A DNA stretch of 64,000 nucleotides from Clostridium sp. CAG:1000 (GCA_000436975.1 HG000342.1:1-64000); one strand, 5' to 3'. Shown: positions 33,094 through 40,777, counted from the stretch's first letter. Numbers and translations are program-made. Notes: a model not told the origin generated them from the letters alone.

Positions 33094-33795
33094 TTAATCT
33101 TCTTTTTTGAATACAAGTTTTTTTACTAATCTATTATGATACTCTTTTTGCAAAGTTACTTTTTTATAGTCATTTATTAAATCATCATAAATTTCTATTA
33201 ACTCATTTTCATAAAAAAATAGTGATTTATTATATCCTAATAAATACGAGAACATAAATTCTCCTTGCAAATTACCTGAATAATAATTAGTTGTCATGTC
33301 ATCACTTAATTTCACAAATTGTTTATGAAATGGCACTTCTTCAATCGTTTCTTTAATTATATCAAGTTCATCAGATGAAATGATATCATAGTAATCATTT
33401 ACTATCTTATTTCTTTTATTTAATATTAATTTAATATTTTCTTTGTAATTATTGATTTCATCTTCATTTTTAAAGATTCGTTCCTCTTCAAAATTTAACA
33501 TTCTATTATAACTATCATATCTTGCATCTAATACACCTATAATAGTTGCATATATTTGATATATGTATTTTTGTTTACTTAACCATAAGCCCCCAGGATA
33601 TTCAGTTTTTTTATAAATATTATATTCAATTTGACTTCTTGTTTCGACTGTATTAATAGCTTTTAAGTTATCAAAACCAGATTTAATATATTTAGATACT
33701 TCTTCTAGAGCATCTGTTCCATTACCATTATATTCATTGCTTTCTTTTATTTTATATTTTAGATAAAGTATTTTTGCCTTATTAATATCATTCAT
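33094..33795 (-). CDS. Unrecognised helical cytoplasmic protein
   Basis: A 233-residue protein with no signal peptide or membrane helix. It is largely helical and rich in tyrosine, asparagine, glutamate and lysine (for example EEERIFKNEDEINNYKENI), with a conserved-looking TEYPGGLWLSKQKYIYQIY segment near residue 65. No catalytic motif or known domain is recognised. AAAAAGGAG precedes ATG 33795, so it is very likely expressed. It lies among unrelated accessory genes. Confidence 0.6.
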   Translation of the reverse strand: MNDINKAKILYLKYKIKESNEYNGNGTDALEEVSKYIKSGFDNLKAINTVETRSQIEYNIYKKTEYPGGLWLSKQKYIYQIYATIIGVLDARYDSYNRMLNFEEERIFKNEDEINNYKENIKLILNKRNKIVNDYYDIISSDELDIIKETIEEVPFHKQFVKLSDDMTTNYYSGNLQGEFMFSYLLGYNKSLFFYENELIEIYDDLINDYKKVTLQKEYHNRLVKKLVFKKED

Positions 33796-33850
33796 AAATT
33801 TTCTCCTTTTTCAAATTACGATAACAAAAAAACATATATTTGTCAATGAA

Positions 33851-34708
33851 TTATATCTTTATAATTATAACTCCTAATATTATCATAATAGACGCTATTA
33901 CTTTTTGTATTATTTTATTTTTGTCTTTATTAATAAAGTATTCATACATCGTATTTAATATTGATGTTAATGTAAGAAGTGGTGCAATTAATGTAACACT
34001 TCCTAGTTGATATGCTCTTACAGATGAAATAAGCATTAAACACCAAGTAAATGCCGATATTAAAAACTTTTTTTTATCATAAAGTTCAAACTCACTTTTT
34101 AATTCTTTTACACTATGTTTACCTAAAATAAATATAAATATTGATGGTGTAAAAACAGTAAATATAGTATATATAGCTATATTAAAATTATCAGATATAT
34201 TAACATTTATAAGCATTGCTACTGCAAATAAAAAATTTGATATAAAAGACATAATAAAATACTTATTTAATTTAAACTTCCCTTTATCAAATGCTAACAT
34301 CACATTAGAAATAATTATAAGCATGGAACCAACAACTTTTTTTAATACAATTTCTTCTTTTAAAAAGATAAATCCAAGTATAATTAAAAAGACTGTTGAT
34401 AATTGCTTTAACATACTAAAAACAGATGGATCAAGTCCATACCTTGCTTCTATATTTAATCTATCTGTCATTGCATAAATAATAGTAACTACAAGTAATG
34501 TTAAATATATATTTATATCTTGACTAAACTTAATTGCGAAAAACGGAATAAAAAGTATTGCAAATAAAGCTGTAAACACCTCTAAAAGTATTGTGAGCGA
34601 TCCTGCATTTTTCATATTCCTATTAGATTTTTTAAATGTTTGAGCAAAAATAACTGCTGAGATTAAATATAAAATTACCCAAAATTTCCAATTATTAAAT
34701 ATTTCCAT
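33851..34708 (-). CDS. EamA/DMT-family transporter
   Basis: A 285-residue permease with ten predicted helices arranged as two five-helix repeats, the drug/metabolite transporter layout. Repeat-end signatures are visible as VFLIILGFIFLKEEI with VGSMLIIISNVMLAF in the first half, and LTSILNTMYEYFINKD followed by ASIMIILGVIII in the second. Such carriers export or import amino acids, purines or other small metabolites; the substrate cannot be told. Its start overlaps the stop of the DUF1810 gene by one base. Confidence 0.82.
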   Translation of the reverse strand: MEIFNNWKFWVILYLISAVIFAQTFKKSNRNMKNAGSLTILLEVFTALFAILFIPFFAIKFSQDINIYLTLLVVTIIYAMTDRLNIEARYGLDPSVFSMLKQLSTVFLIILGFIFLKEEIVLKKVVGSMLIIISNVMLAFDKGKFKLNKYFIMSFISNFLFAVAMLINVNISDNFNIAIYTIFTVFTPSIFIFILGKHSVKELKSEFELYDKKKFLISAFTWCLMLISSVRAYQLGSVTLIAPLLTLTSILNTMYEYFINKDKNKIIQKVIASIMIILGVIIIKI

Positions 34709-35124
34709 TATTTATTTAAAAGTGAAATTGTCATTTCATCTTTCTCTCCCTTGTAAAATTTATCAAGTACTTTTTTAAATACATCAATATCACTTACTTC
34801 GTCAAATAATGTCATTGATGACTTTAATTTCAAATCATCAGGGTAACCCATAACATATGTGGCATCATCACTTTCAAGAGAAAGCAATGCTTCACATATT
34901 TCAATTAATCTATTTTTTAATGTTTTATTCTTTAAATATTCAATAGCCTCATTTTTATCTTTAATTGAATAATATTTTGATGTTGAACTAAAACCAAGCC
35001 CAGCTATTTGTGGGAATATATACCATATCCAGTGGCCTGTTTTTCTACCATTTTTTATTTCATTTAATGCGTGTTCATAATCTTTTTCTTGTGCTTTTAA
35101 GAATCTTTCTAAATCGTTTTTCAT
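34708..35124 (-). CDS. DUF1810-family protein
   Basis: A 138-residue soluble protein of the DUF1810 family, recognisable from DLERFLKAQEKDYEHALNEI at the start, the highly conserved GRKTGHWIWYIFPQIAGLG block and the ATYVMGYPDDLKLKSSMTLF block near the C-terminus. Database labels such as calpastatin for this family are historical errors. Its function is unknown, although the family occurs in many bacteria. It is coupled by a one-base overlap to the DMT transporter. Confidence 0.85.
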   Translation of the reverse strand: MKNDLERFLKAQEKDYEHALNEIKNGRKTGHWIWYIFPQIAGLGFSSTSKYYSIKDKNEAIEYLKNKTLKNRLIEICEALLSLESDDATYVMGYPDDLKLKSSMTLFDEVSDIDVFKKVLDKFYKGEKDEMTISLLNK

Positions 35125-35163
35125 ACTATATCACCAATACAATTTTATCATAAATAATTTAAT

Positions 35164-35221
35164 ATAAAAAGAAATATTAGTTATTTAATAGAGTTTTTAA
35201 TCGTATTAACTAATATTTCTA
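35164..35221 (-). terminator. Arginase terminator with a long loop inside the coding end
   Basis: Minus-strand GAAATATTAGTT (35209-35220) pairs with AACTAATATTTC (35171-35182) over twelve positions, enclosing about 26 bases of arginase C-terminal codons, followed by TTTTTATATT. An unusually large loop for an intrinsic terminator. Confidence 0.55.
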
Positions 35222-36059
35222 TTTTCTTTTTACAATTTAAATCTTTATCAAGTAATGGATTATATTCTACGATATCCATACTTGTTATATTGAGTTTCTC
35301 AAATAATAATCTTAATCCTTTGTTTACAATATCAAAACTAAGTCCATTACCACTTACATATGTTTTATGTAAAAGAACATTTACTGCAGGAAATTCATCG
35401 TCATTAAGTACATCTAAATCGAAACTTAAATGAACATTATTAGTTTTAATTTTGCTTGCTATTTCATCTATTACTTTTTCTATACCTTTTTCTATTACAT
35501 CAACGTCACTATATTTAGTAATATCTTCTTTCTCTACATATTCTATTTCTTCTTTTTCATAACTTCTTATTCCAATATAATATAGATTTTTTGGATCAAG
35601 TTTGTATTCAGTATAACTAAGAGAATCATTACATCTACCTATGCATACTGATAAAGGTATACCGTGTATATTACCTGATGGAGTTGTCTTATCTGTATGA
35701 ATATCAGTATGTGCATCAAACCATATTACCGAAGTGTCTCCTTTAAAATAATTAAGAGCGGCACTTACACTCCCAATAGCCATAGAATGATCTCCTCCTA
35801 CTGTCAAAGGAAAGTTGCCTTTACTTAAAGATTTGTTTACTTCATTATATAATCTAGAATTTATTTCATTAACGGCAGATTCATATTTTAATTTAGAGCC
35901 TTCCTTATATTCACTACTATCTTTAACTTGATTATTAATTTCTTTTATATTATCAAAATTTTTTTCATAAATGTCCCTAGTACTTTCAAAGGCCATATCA
36001 GCACCATCTAAAAAGCATCCATATTTCATAGGAACACCAATTATATCTATTTTTTTCAT
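35181..36059 (-). CDS. Arginase-family ureohydrolase
   Basis: Binuclear manganese enzyme of the arginase/agmatinase/formiminoglutamase fold, 292 residues. Metal ligands are seen in GGDHSMAIG (histidine near residue 93), WFDAHTDIH (near 118-124) and SFDLDVL (near 222-226), and the late EY in MDIVEYNP matches the conserved glutamate. The SGNIHGIPLS substrate loop resembles arginase, so arginine to ornithine plus urea is the most likely reaction. GGTGACAAA precedes ATG 36059. No rocD or arginine transporter genes flank it. Confidence 0.85.
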   Translation of the reverse strand: MKKIDIIGVPMKYGCFLDGADMAFESTRDIYEKNFDNIKEINNQVKDSSEYKEGSKLKYESAVNEINSRLYNEVNKSLSKGNFPLTVGGDHSMAIGSVSAALNYFKGDTSVIWFDAHTDIHTDKTTPSGNIHGIPLSVCIGRCNDSLSYTEYKLDPKNLYYIGIRSYEKEEIEYVEKEDITKYSDVDVIEKGIEKVIDEIASKIKTNNVHLSFDLDVLNDDEFPAVNVLLHKTYVSGNGLSFDIVNKGLRLLFEKLNITSMDIVEYNPLLDKDLNCKKKIEILVNTIKNSIK

Positions 36060-36116
36060 TTTGTCACCTAAACAAGTATATAAAAAAACAGGTATTATTT
36101 CAACCCATTTTACATG

Positions 36117-36512
36117 TTATTTACTTTTATTAAAATAACTACCATTATGTGTATCTTCCTTTATATTTAAATTTTCATCTACAGTTATGTAATATGTAGC
36201 ATTATACTTTTCATCTTCTCCACTTGCATCTACATAACTAAAATCTATTACTTCACTTCCTTCTCTTAATGGAGTAATTGTAAATATAGTTTTAGTATTA
36301 CATCCAGTATTATTGTCAGAACATTCTGTTTTATAATCTTTTGCTATTTTAACTGTACCTTCATTATAAGTTTCACTTTCCCAAATATATCCAGTAGATG
36401 GATTACCATCAAAAGAAATAGTTAATTCTTTTAGTTTTTCCTTTTCTTTACTACCACATCCACATAATAATAGTGATAGTAATAATAAAAGTATAATCTT
36501 TATATTTTTCAT
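36117..36512 (-). CDS. Chagasin-like (I42) protease-inhibitor lipoprotein
   Basis: A 131-residue lipoprotein. The signal sequence ends in the lipobox LLCGC near residue 19. The mature part has the chagasin L2-loop motif NPSTGYIWE near residue 40 and a later PLREGSE stretch at the place of the GxxG/RPW loops, within an all-beta domain of about 100 residues. Chagasin-type proteins inhibit papain-family cysteine proteases by wedging these loops into the active site. Two extra cysteines (CSDNNTGC) may form a disulfide. The start at 36512 follows GGTGAT. The target may be a host or self protease, which is inference. Confidence 0.65.
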   Translation of the reverse strand: MKNIKIILLLLLSLLLCGCGSKEKEKLKELTISFDGNPSTGYIWESETYNEGTVKIAKDYKTECSDNNTGCNTKTIFTITPLREGSEVIDFSYVDASGEDEKYNATYYITVDENLNIKEDTHNGSYFNKSK

Positions 36513-36530
36513 CTTAATCACCAATTTTAT

Positions 36531-36563
36531 TATAACAAAATAAGGACTAGTTTAATAGTCCTT
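36531..36563 (-). terminator. Terminator of the ABC exporter gene
   Basis: Minus-strand AAGGACTA-TTAAAC-TAGTCCTT, eight pairs, followed by ATTTTGTT. The stop codon at 36562 is at the base of the stem. Confidence 0.8.
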
Positions 36564-37719
36564 ATGAATTTAAAGATTCAGTTTCATATAATTTTTTATA
36601 AGTTTTGTTTGTTTTTAATAATTCATTATGTGTACCACTATCAACAACTTTGCCTTTATCAACTAAATATATTATATCAGCATCCATAATTGTAGACAAT
36701 CTATGGGCCACTATAACTACAGTATGATCTTTTATTAAATTATCAATAGTCTTTTTAATATAATCTTGTGAACTATTATCAAGAGCACTAGTTGCTTCAT
36801 CAAATAGAATCACTTCACTATTTTTAGCAAGTGTCCTTGCTATAGAAAGTCTTTGCTTTTGACCCCCACTTAAATTAACTCCACCTTCTCCTAAAACAGT
36901 ATCATATTTATTCGGAAGAGACATAATATAATCATCTAAATAAGCCATCTTTGTATATTTTCTTATATCTTCTAATTTTATATCTTTATCAATTATCTTG
37001 AAATTTTCTAATATAGTTCTATTAAATATAAATGGCTCTTGTCTAATTATAGAAATATGTTTTCTTAACTCTTCTTCAGTTAAATCTTTTATATTTATAT
37101 CATCTAAAGTAATCAGTCCTTCTTTAACATCAAATACTCTTGTTATTAAATTAAACAATGTACTTTTACCTTGACCAGATTTTCCCACGATTGCTATCTT
37201 TTTATTTGGTTCTAATTTAATATTAAAATTATTTATTATATTGTCTTCATCTGGATAAGAAAAACTAACGTTTTTAAATTCAATTAGTCCTTTAACTTTA
37301 TTTATCTTTTCATTTCCAAATATTTCATCTTCATATAATCTATTTTCTAATATTTCATTAACTCTTTGTAATGACACTATTAATTTCTGATAAGTTTGAC
37401 TAAAATTATTAATATTATCTATTAAATTAGTAAACCTATAAATATAATACGTCATAGTTACAAAGAAACCTATAGTAATACTTTCCTTATAAATAAGAAA
37501 CGCACATGTTATGAATACTACACCTTCTAAGAAAATCTTTAATAGAAAAGTAAGAGCGTTATATTTTTTTCTAATAGATACCTCCTCTTTTGATTTATCA
37601 AAGATAGATTTAATAATTTCTTTCATATTAGACATTAAATTATTTTTAACACCTAATGTTTTAATTTCTCTAATACCTCTTATAGATTCGTTAACTAAAG
37701 ATGTAAATTTATCTTGCAT
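36562..37719 (-). CDS. ABC exporter, C-terminal part (last helices and ATPase)
   Basis: Second part of an exporter that is one chain in relatives. The 385 residues start in the cytoplasmic loop after TM4 (LVNESIRGIREIKTLG), contain TM5-TM6 (about 57-96) and a complete ATPase: Walker A GKSGQGKST near residue 179, Q-loop in IRQEPFIFN, signature LSGGQKQR, Walker B VILFDEATSAL and switch histidine in VAHRLST. Its ATG lies inside an A7 run shared with the upstream frame and has AAGGAAAG before it, so it might be started independently or reached by -1 slippage. With the upstream part the total is 576 residues, the usual exporter length. Confidence 0.85.
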   Translation of the reverse strand: MQDKFTSLVNESIRGIREIKTLGVKNNLMSNMKEIIKSIFDKSKEEVSIRKKYNALTFLLKIFLEGVVFITCAFLIYKESITIGFFVTMTYYIYRFTNLIDNINNFSQTYQKLIVSLQRVNEILENRLYEDEIFGNEKINKVKGLIEFKNVSFSYPDEDNIINNFNIKLEPNKKIAIVGKSGQGKSTLFNLITRVFDVKEGLITLDDINIKDLTEEELRKHISIIRQEPFIFNRTILENFKIIDKDIKLEDIRKYTKMAYLDDYIMSLPNKYDTVLGEGGVNLSGGQKQRLSIARTLAKNSEVILFDEATSALDNSSQDYIKKTIDNLIKDHTVVIVAHRLSTIMDADIIYLVDKGKVVDSGTHNELLKTNKTYKKLYETESLNS

Positions 37720-38291
37720 TTTTTTCTTTCCTTATGAACATTTATTAACATTGGGTCATATTTATTAATAACTAAATATAATATACCGACAAAAATAATT
37801 ATTTCAATTCCTAATACCCATGAATTAATAAATATATATACAAGTACTATTAATGATGCAGTTAGAGATGAAATTAATGCAACCAATCTACTAAATGCAA
37901 AACTTAATGTATCGGCATCATTAACTATTCTATTAATTACTTCTCCTGATGATGTTTTTTCATAAGCATAAGCTGGTAAGTTAATTGCTTTTTTATATGT
38001 AAAGTATCCCAGTTTTCTTGATACTTTACTTTCTATTAATTCAAGCATACAACTTCCAGTATTATAAAGTCCTACATCTTCTACACTGTTAAATATTACA
38101 TAAATTACTAAATATAAAATAGACATAGCATATTTTGTATCAGTTAAATATTGCGTTGCTTCTCCTATCAAATAACCACTAACCACACTAAAAAAGTTAG
38201 ATATTATAATTAATAATGTTGCTATAATAAACTTACATTTGTCTTCCTTAACTAATTTCCATAAAGGTATAAACTCTTTTATATTTTTCAT
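37695..38291 (-). CDS. ABC exporter, N-terminal part (first four helices)
   Basis: First part of the split exporter, 198 residues. A cytoplasmic elbow (EFIPLWKLVKEDK) leads into TM1 and TM2 (about residues 21-40 and 56-75), and TM3-TM4 lie near 137-175. The coupling-helix region AYAYEKTSSGEVINRIVNDAD is typical of type IV exporters. The frame leaves the family alignment after NVHKERKK, exactly at the A7 run, and ends seven codons later at a TAG. GGAGG precedes ATG 38291. Transcription reaches it only past the attenuator at 38304-38330. The substrate is unknown; the leader architecture suggests an antibiotic or toxic compound. Confidence 0.85.
   Translation of the reverse strand: MKNIKEFIPLWKLVKEDKCKFIIATLLIIISNFFSVVSGYLIGEATQYLTDTKYAMSILYLVIYVIFNSVEDVGLYNTGSCMLELIESKVSRKLGYFTYKKAINLPAYAYEKTSSGEVINRIVNDADTLSFAFSRLVALISSLTASLIVLVYIFINSWVLGIEIIIFVGILYLVINKYDPMLINVHKERKKCKINLHL
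37719..37725 (-). other. A7 slippery run joining the two exporter frames
   Basis: Seven A on the minus strand, read in the upstream frame as A-AAA-AAA before TGC. This is the canonical -1 slippery heptamer. A -1 shift here continues directly into ATG CAA GAT and the ATPase frame. AAGGAAAG just upstream could stimulate slippage or serve as a start site. A run of this length also permits polymerase slippage, or could be a sequencing error. Confidence 0.6.
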
Positions 38292-38303
38292 ATATACCTC
38301 CTC

Positions 38304-38330
38304 AATAAAAAACTACTTTAATAAGTAGTT
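38304..38330 (-). terminator. Attenuator between leader ORF and ABC exporter
   Basis: Minus-strand AACTACTT-ATTA-AAGTAGTT, eight pairs, followed by a T-run, lies between the leader ORF stop and the exporter's ribosome site. The leader's TAA overlaps the 5' arm. A near copy of the 5' arm (TCTACTTC, 38342-38349) within the leader codons could pair with the 3' arm and prevent termination. Confidence 0.7.
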
Positions 38331-38421
38331 AAAAGTACACAGAAGTAGAAAAAAACAATACTTTTCTCTTCTCTCTTTCAACTAACAAATCATTAACAAA
38401 TTTTAAACTTAAATTTACCAT
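38329..38421 (-). CDS. 30-residue leader ORF of the ABC exporter
   Basis: Small frame of 30 codons too short for standard annotation. It has its own promoter (38454-38482), AAAGGAG nine bases before ATG 38421, and a TAA that enters the attenuator stem. The peptide starts MVNLSL, has a charged middle (VEREKRK) and ends in a hydrophobic, serine-rich STSVYF. The layout of promoter, leader peptide, terminator and ABC multidrug transporter is that of ribosome-mediated attenuation, as known for bmrB-bmrCD in Bacillus subtilis, where an antibiotic that stalls the ribosome on the leader turns the exporter on. The peptide itself shows no similarity that I recognise. Confidence 0.65.
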   Translation of the reverse strand: MVNLSLKFVNDLLVEREKRKVLFFSTSVYF

Positions 38422-38453
38422 TTTCTTCCACTCCTTTCTTTAAATTCAAATTA

Positions 38454-38482
38454 ATAATAACATTTTGAACAAAAAATATCAA
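38454..38482 (-). promoter_or_regulatory. Promoter of the leader ORF/ABC exporter unit
   Basis: Minus-strand TTGATA (38477-38482), exactly 17 bases, TATTAT (38454-38459), with TG one base before the -10 (extended). It starts immediately after the metallopeptidase gene's stop. Confidence 0.65.
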
Positions 38483-38488
38483 CCATTT

Positions 38489-39178
38489 TTAGTTAACACT
38501 TCTATCTTTTAAACATATTGAATACTTTAGATTAAAACTATAATTTTCTTTTATATTATTTTTTATAAATTGATTATATTTCTTTTCTACTAAATTTCCA
38601 ACTTCACAAATAAGTACATTTTGAGTACCCAATATATAATCCGAAAATATTTCTGCGAATAATTCACTACTGTTTTCAAGTGTTAAATTATATTTTTTTA
38701 GTATATCTATAAATTCGCTATCACATGAAACATGTAAAAAGTTATCGAGTAAATGTCCGAATTCATGATATATTACCCTTCTAACATTACACTCATTTAT
38801 ACCATCAAAAAGCACTATTGAAAAGTAATCAGCAGAGTAGCAATCAATCTTTTCAGGAAGCTTATAATAACCTGTAAGTTCATGATCTTCTGTAATTGAA
38901 TAAAATCCAGATATTCTATTATCATCTTTTATTTTACTATCATCATAATAGTGTTCACTATTCATTGTAAAAACAAACATATTATAATGATATATAAAAT
39001 CATCTTCTTGCTCAATTGAACATAATACATGATTAAAAAATGGGTATCTTTTATACATTAAAGATAATCCCATTAATATTTCATATTGCGTACTTTTGCT
39101 TATATTATTAAAATTACAATATGGAATTTTTAAATCTTTTTTTATATTGTTACTGTAGTCTTCTTCCATGTCCTTCAC
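38489..39178 (-). CDS. Lethal-factor-like zinc metallopeptidase
   Basis: A 229-residue protein without signal peptide or membrane helix. The zinc site YHEFGHLLD lies near residue 127, and about 40 residues later comes SSELFAEIFSDY, supplying the third ligand glutamate. HEFGH...ELFAE is the arrangement in anthrax lethal factor and related gluzincins (M34/ATLF-like), so proteolysis of a specific protein is likely. It is apparently cytoplasmic, or exported by an unseen route. The start is unclear: GTG 39178 or ATG 39169, both inside the upstream gene's last codons. The 29-base overlap ties it to that partner. Confidence 0.68.
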   Translation of the reverse strand: MKDMEEDYSNNIKKDLKIPYCNFNNISKSTQYEILMGLSLMYKRYPFFNHVLCSIEQEDDFIYHYNMFVFTMNSEHYYDDSKIKDDNRISGFYSITEDHELTGYYKLPEKIDCYSADYFSIVLFDGINECNVRRVIYHEFGHLLDNFLHVSCDSEFIDILKKYNLTLENSSELFAEIFSDYILGTQNVLICEVGNLVEKKYNQFIKNNIKENYSFNLKYSICLKDRSVN

Positions 39179-39785
39179 TAAATTGTTTCCTTATGTTCTT
39201 ATATACTTCACTTCTATTATCATAAGTATAATCTATTTCATCTATAAACACAATCTCATCATTCAATACTTCATCAGCAGATAAAATATCATATTTTTCA
39301 TTACCATAATCATCATACAATTTATTGATAAGGGTATCACCTTTTTTATATAATGCAATACACTTAATACCGAGTAAGTTAGCAAGTGGAGATGATGATT
39401 TACAATGCCTTCCTACAAATAAAGTTGTATCTAAAAAATCACTTAAACTTTCATAGTCCTCACTCATATCTTCAAAGCTACTATATTTAACTATAGTATC
39501 AATCGTATTCATTCCAACAGATGATAAAATAACATCATTTCCATTAGTAATTAATCTATAAAACTTATTACATCTTGAATAATCCAGTGTACCTTCCCTT
39601 CTTTTCATATCTTCTAATAAAGACGACCTCATACTATTAAGTTCATCAATCGCATCTTGATCCTCAATTAATGAAACAGTAGTATCAGTGAGATTTAGTA
39701 TATTATCAAGTAATGGATTGTTTTCAATACTAAAAATATCAGGGTTCTTTTTTATATATATTTCTCCATTAATATAAACTCCCAT
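39150..39785 (-). CDS. Unrecognised partner protein of the metallopeptidase
   Basis: A 211-residue acidic soluble protein with no recognised domain. It contains several short hydrophobic strands (FVGRHCKSSSPLANLLGIKCIALY near residue 130, with two cysteines) and a C-terminal acidic segment (DEIVFIDEIDY). GGAAGTTAAAAT-type spacing precedes ATG 39785. It overlaps the metallopeptidase gene by 29 bases, a strong sign of co-translation and a joint role, such as an inhibitor, substrate adaptor or maturation partner. None of these is shown by the sequence. Confidence 0.55.
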   Translation of the reverse strand: MGVYINGEIYIKKNPDIFSIENNPLLDNILNLTDTTVSLIEDQDAIDELNSMRSSLLEDMKRREGTLDYSRCNKFYRLITNGNDVILSSVGMNTIDTIVKYSSFEDMSEDYESLSDFLDTTLFVGRHCKSSSPLANLLGIKCIALYKKGDTLINKLYDDYGNEKYDILSADEVLNDEIVFIDEIDYTYDNRSEVYKNIRKQFSEGHGRRLQ

Positions 39786-39897
39786 ATTTTAACTTCCTTT
39801 CTGAATGTATATCATTAAACTAACTTATAAATTGTTATATATTATAAGATAAAGCAAAGTTAAAATCAAGAATAAATTTAATTGTAATAGCATTAAT

Positions 39898-40272
39898 TTA
39901 TTTCATATATTTCTTTTTTAATTCAGCATCTGTATATTTATTAATATTATTTTCATCAACTAGTTCATTCTTAAATATTAATCTAAATCTTTTAAAAATG
40001 CTTTGAGATTTATAATTATTTTTTGCTTCTAATATTGCTTTTTCTCTTTCTTTAACCATTATTATAGAATCTGTTATTAAATTAATAGCTTTTTTAACTT
40101 CTTTTAATAATAATTTTTTTTCAGTATTACTAAGATTATTATCCTTTATTATGCTTTCCCATAATAAAGTCCCATCATTCAAGGCAGAAGTATAATCGCT
40201 ATATTTTCCAAAAATTATATCATCACGATATTTAACTACTCTAATAAGTATTTTAGATTCTAGCTTGTTCAT
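39898..40272 (-). CDS. Small helical cytoplasmic protein, unrecognised
   Basis: A 124-residue lysine- and glutamate-rich protein predicted to be almost entirely helical (for example TEKKLLLKEVKKAINLITDSI and VKEREKAILEAKNNY). No membrane segment, signal or known motif. The start at 40272 follows GGTGG four bases earlier; the longer frame to 40302 is less likely. It has no recognised family and lies between the metallopeptidase pair and the repeat protein, with which it does not share a transcript because of a terminator. Confidence 0.5.
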   Translation of the reverse strand: MNKLESKILIRVVKYRDDIIFGKYSDYTSALNDGTLLWESIIKDNNLSNTEKKLLLKEVKKAINLITDSIIMVKEREKAILEAKNNYKSQSIFKRFRLIFKNELVDENNINKYTDAELKKKYMK

Positions 40273-40296
40273 AATACCACCATAATAATTATAACA

Positions 40297-40332
40297 AACC
40301 AAAAATAAAAAGTAACCAAAAAAGTTACTTTT
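40297..40332 (-). terminator. Terminator of the 11-residue repeat protein gene
   Basis: Minus-strand AAAAGTAAC-TTTTTTG-GTTACTTTT, nine pairs, followed by TATTTTTGG. Confidence 0.85.
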
Positions 40333-40777
40333 ATTTAAACCAACCTAATATTTTATTTTTAACTGATTTATAAATGTTGTTAATGGCTGAGCCTATGCCT
40401 GTATGTGTTTCACGATTAACTTCATCTTCTACATCATCCATAATTTTATCTAGATTTTCAACGCCTTTTTCAGCATTGTTTTTTAAATATTCTTTTCCGT
40501 CTTCCATATGTTTTTCAACATATTTTTTTCCGTCTTCCATATGTTTTTCAACATAATCTTTTCCATCTTCCATATGTTTTTCAACATATTCTTTTCCATC
40601 TTCCATATGTTTTTCAACATAATCGTTACCTTTAGTAAAATGATCCTCTAGGTATTTTTTACCTTCTTCTATTCTTTGTTCAACCATTTCATTATGCTTT
40701 TGAATCTTATCAGTAGCATCTATAGTCTTTTGAGTTTGAACATATGAGAATAAAGCAGCGATTGTTAATAAATTCAT
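40331..40777 (-). CDS. Protein with seven 11-residue helical repeats
   Basis: A 148-residue protein. A hydrophobic N-terminal segment (NLLTIAALFSYV) is followed by seven consecutive 11-residue units from about residue 39 to 115, with consensus G-K-x-Y-V-E-K-H-M-E-D. Four of them (residues 50-93) are almost identical. Eleven-residue periodicity gives a near-straight right-handed helical bundle or an amphipathic membrane-lying helix, as in LEA proteins. The tail ends in a basic amphipathic stretch (SVKNKILGWFK). The start at 40777 follows AAGGAGG; the longer frame is rejected. A strong promoter lies upstream. Function unknown; stress protection or envelope attachment is conceivable. Confidence 0.7.
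   Translation of the reverse strand: MNLLTIAALFSYVQTQKTIDATDKIQKHNEMVEQRIEEGKKYLEDHFTKGNDYVEKHMEDGKEYVEKHMEDGKDYVEKHMEDGKKYVEKHMEDGKEYLKNNAEKGVENLDKIMDDVEDEVNRETHTGIGSAINNIYKSVKNKILGWFK
40499..40630 (-). repeat. Four tandem 33-base repeats encoding the 11-residue units
   Basis: Four nearly identical 33-base units in frame, flanked by more diverged copies on both sides (whole array about 40433-40663). The high identity at DNA level suggests recent expansion or ongoing homogenisation and a risk of copy-number variation. Confidence 0.85.

Noticed and set aside
40433..40663. Possible CRISPR array
   Set aside because: The 33-base repeats are contiguous, in frame and code for protein; there are no unique spacers.
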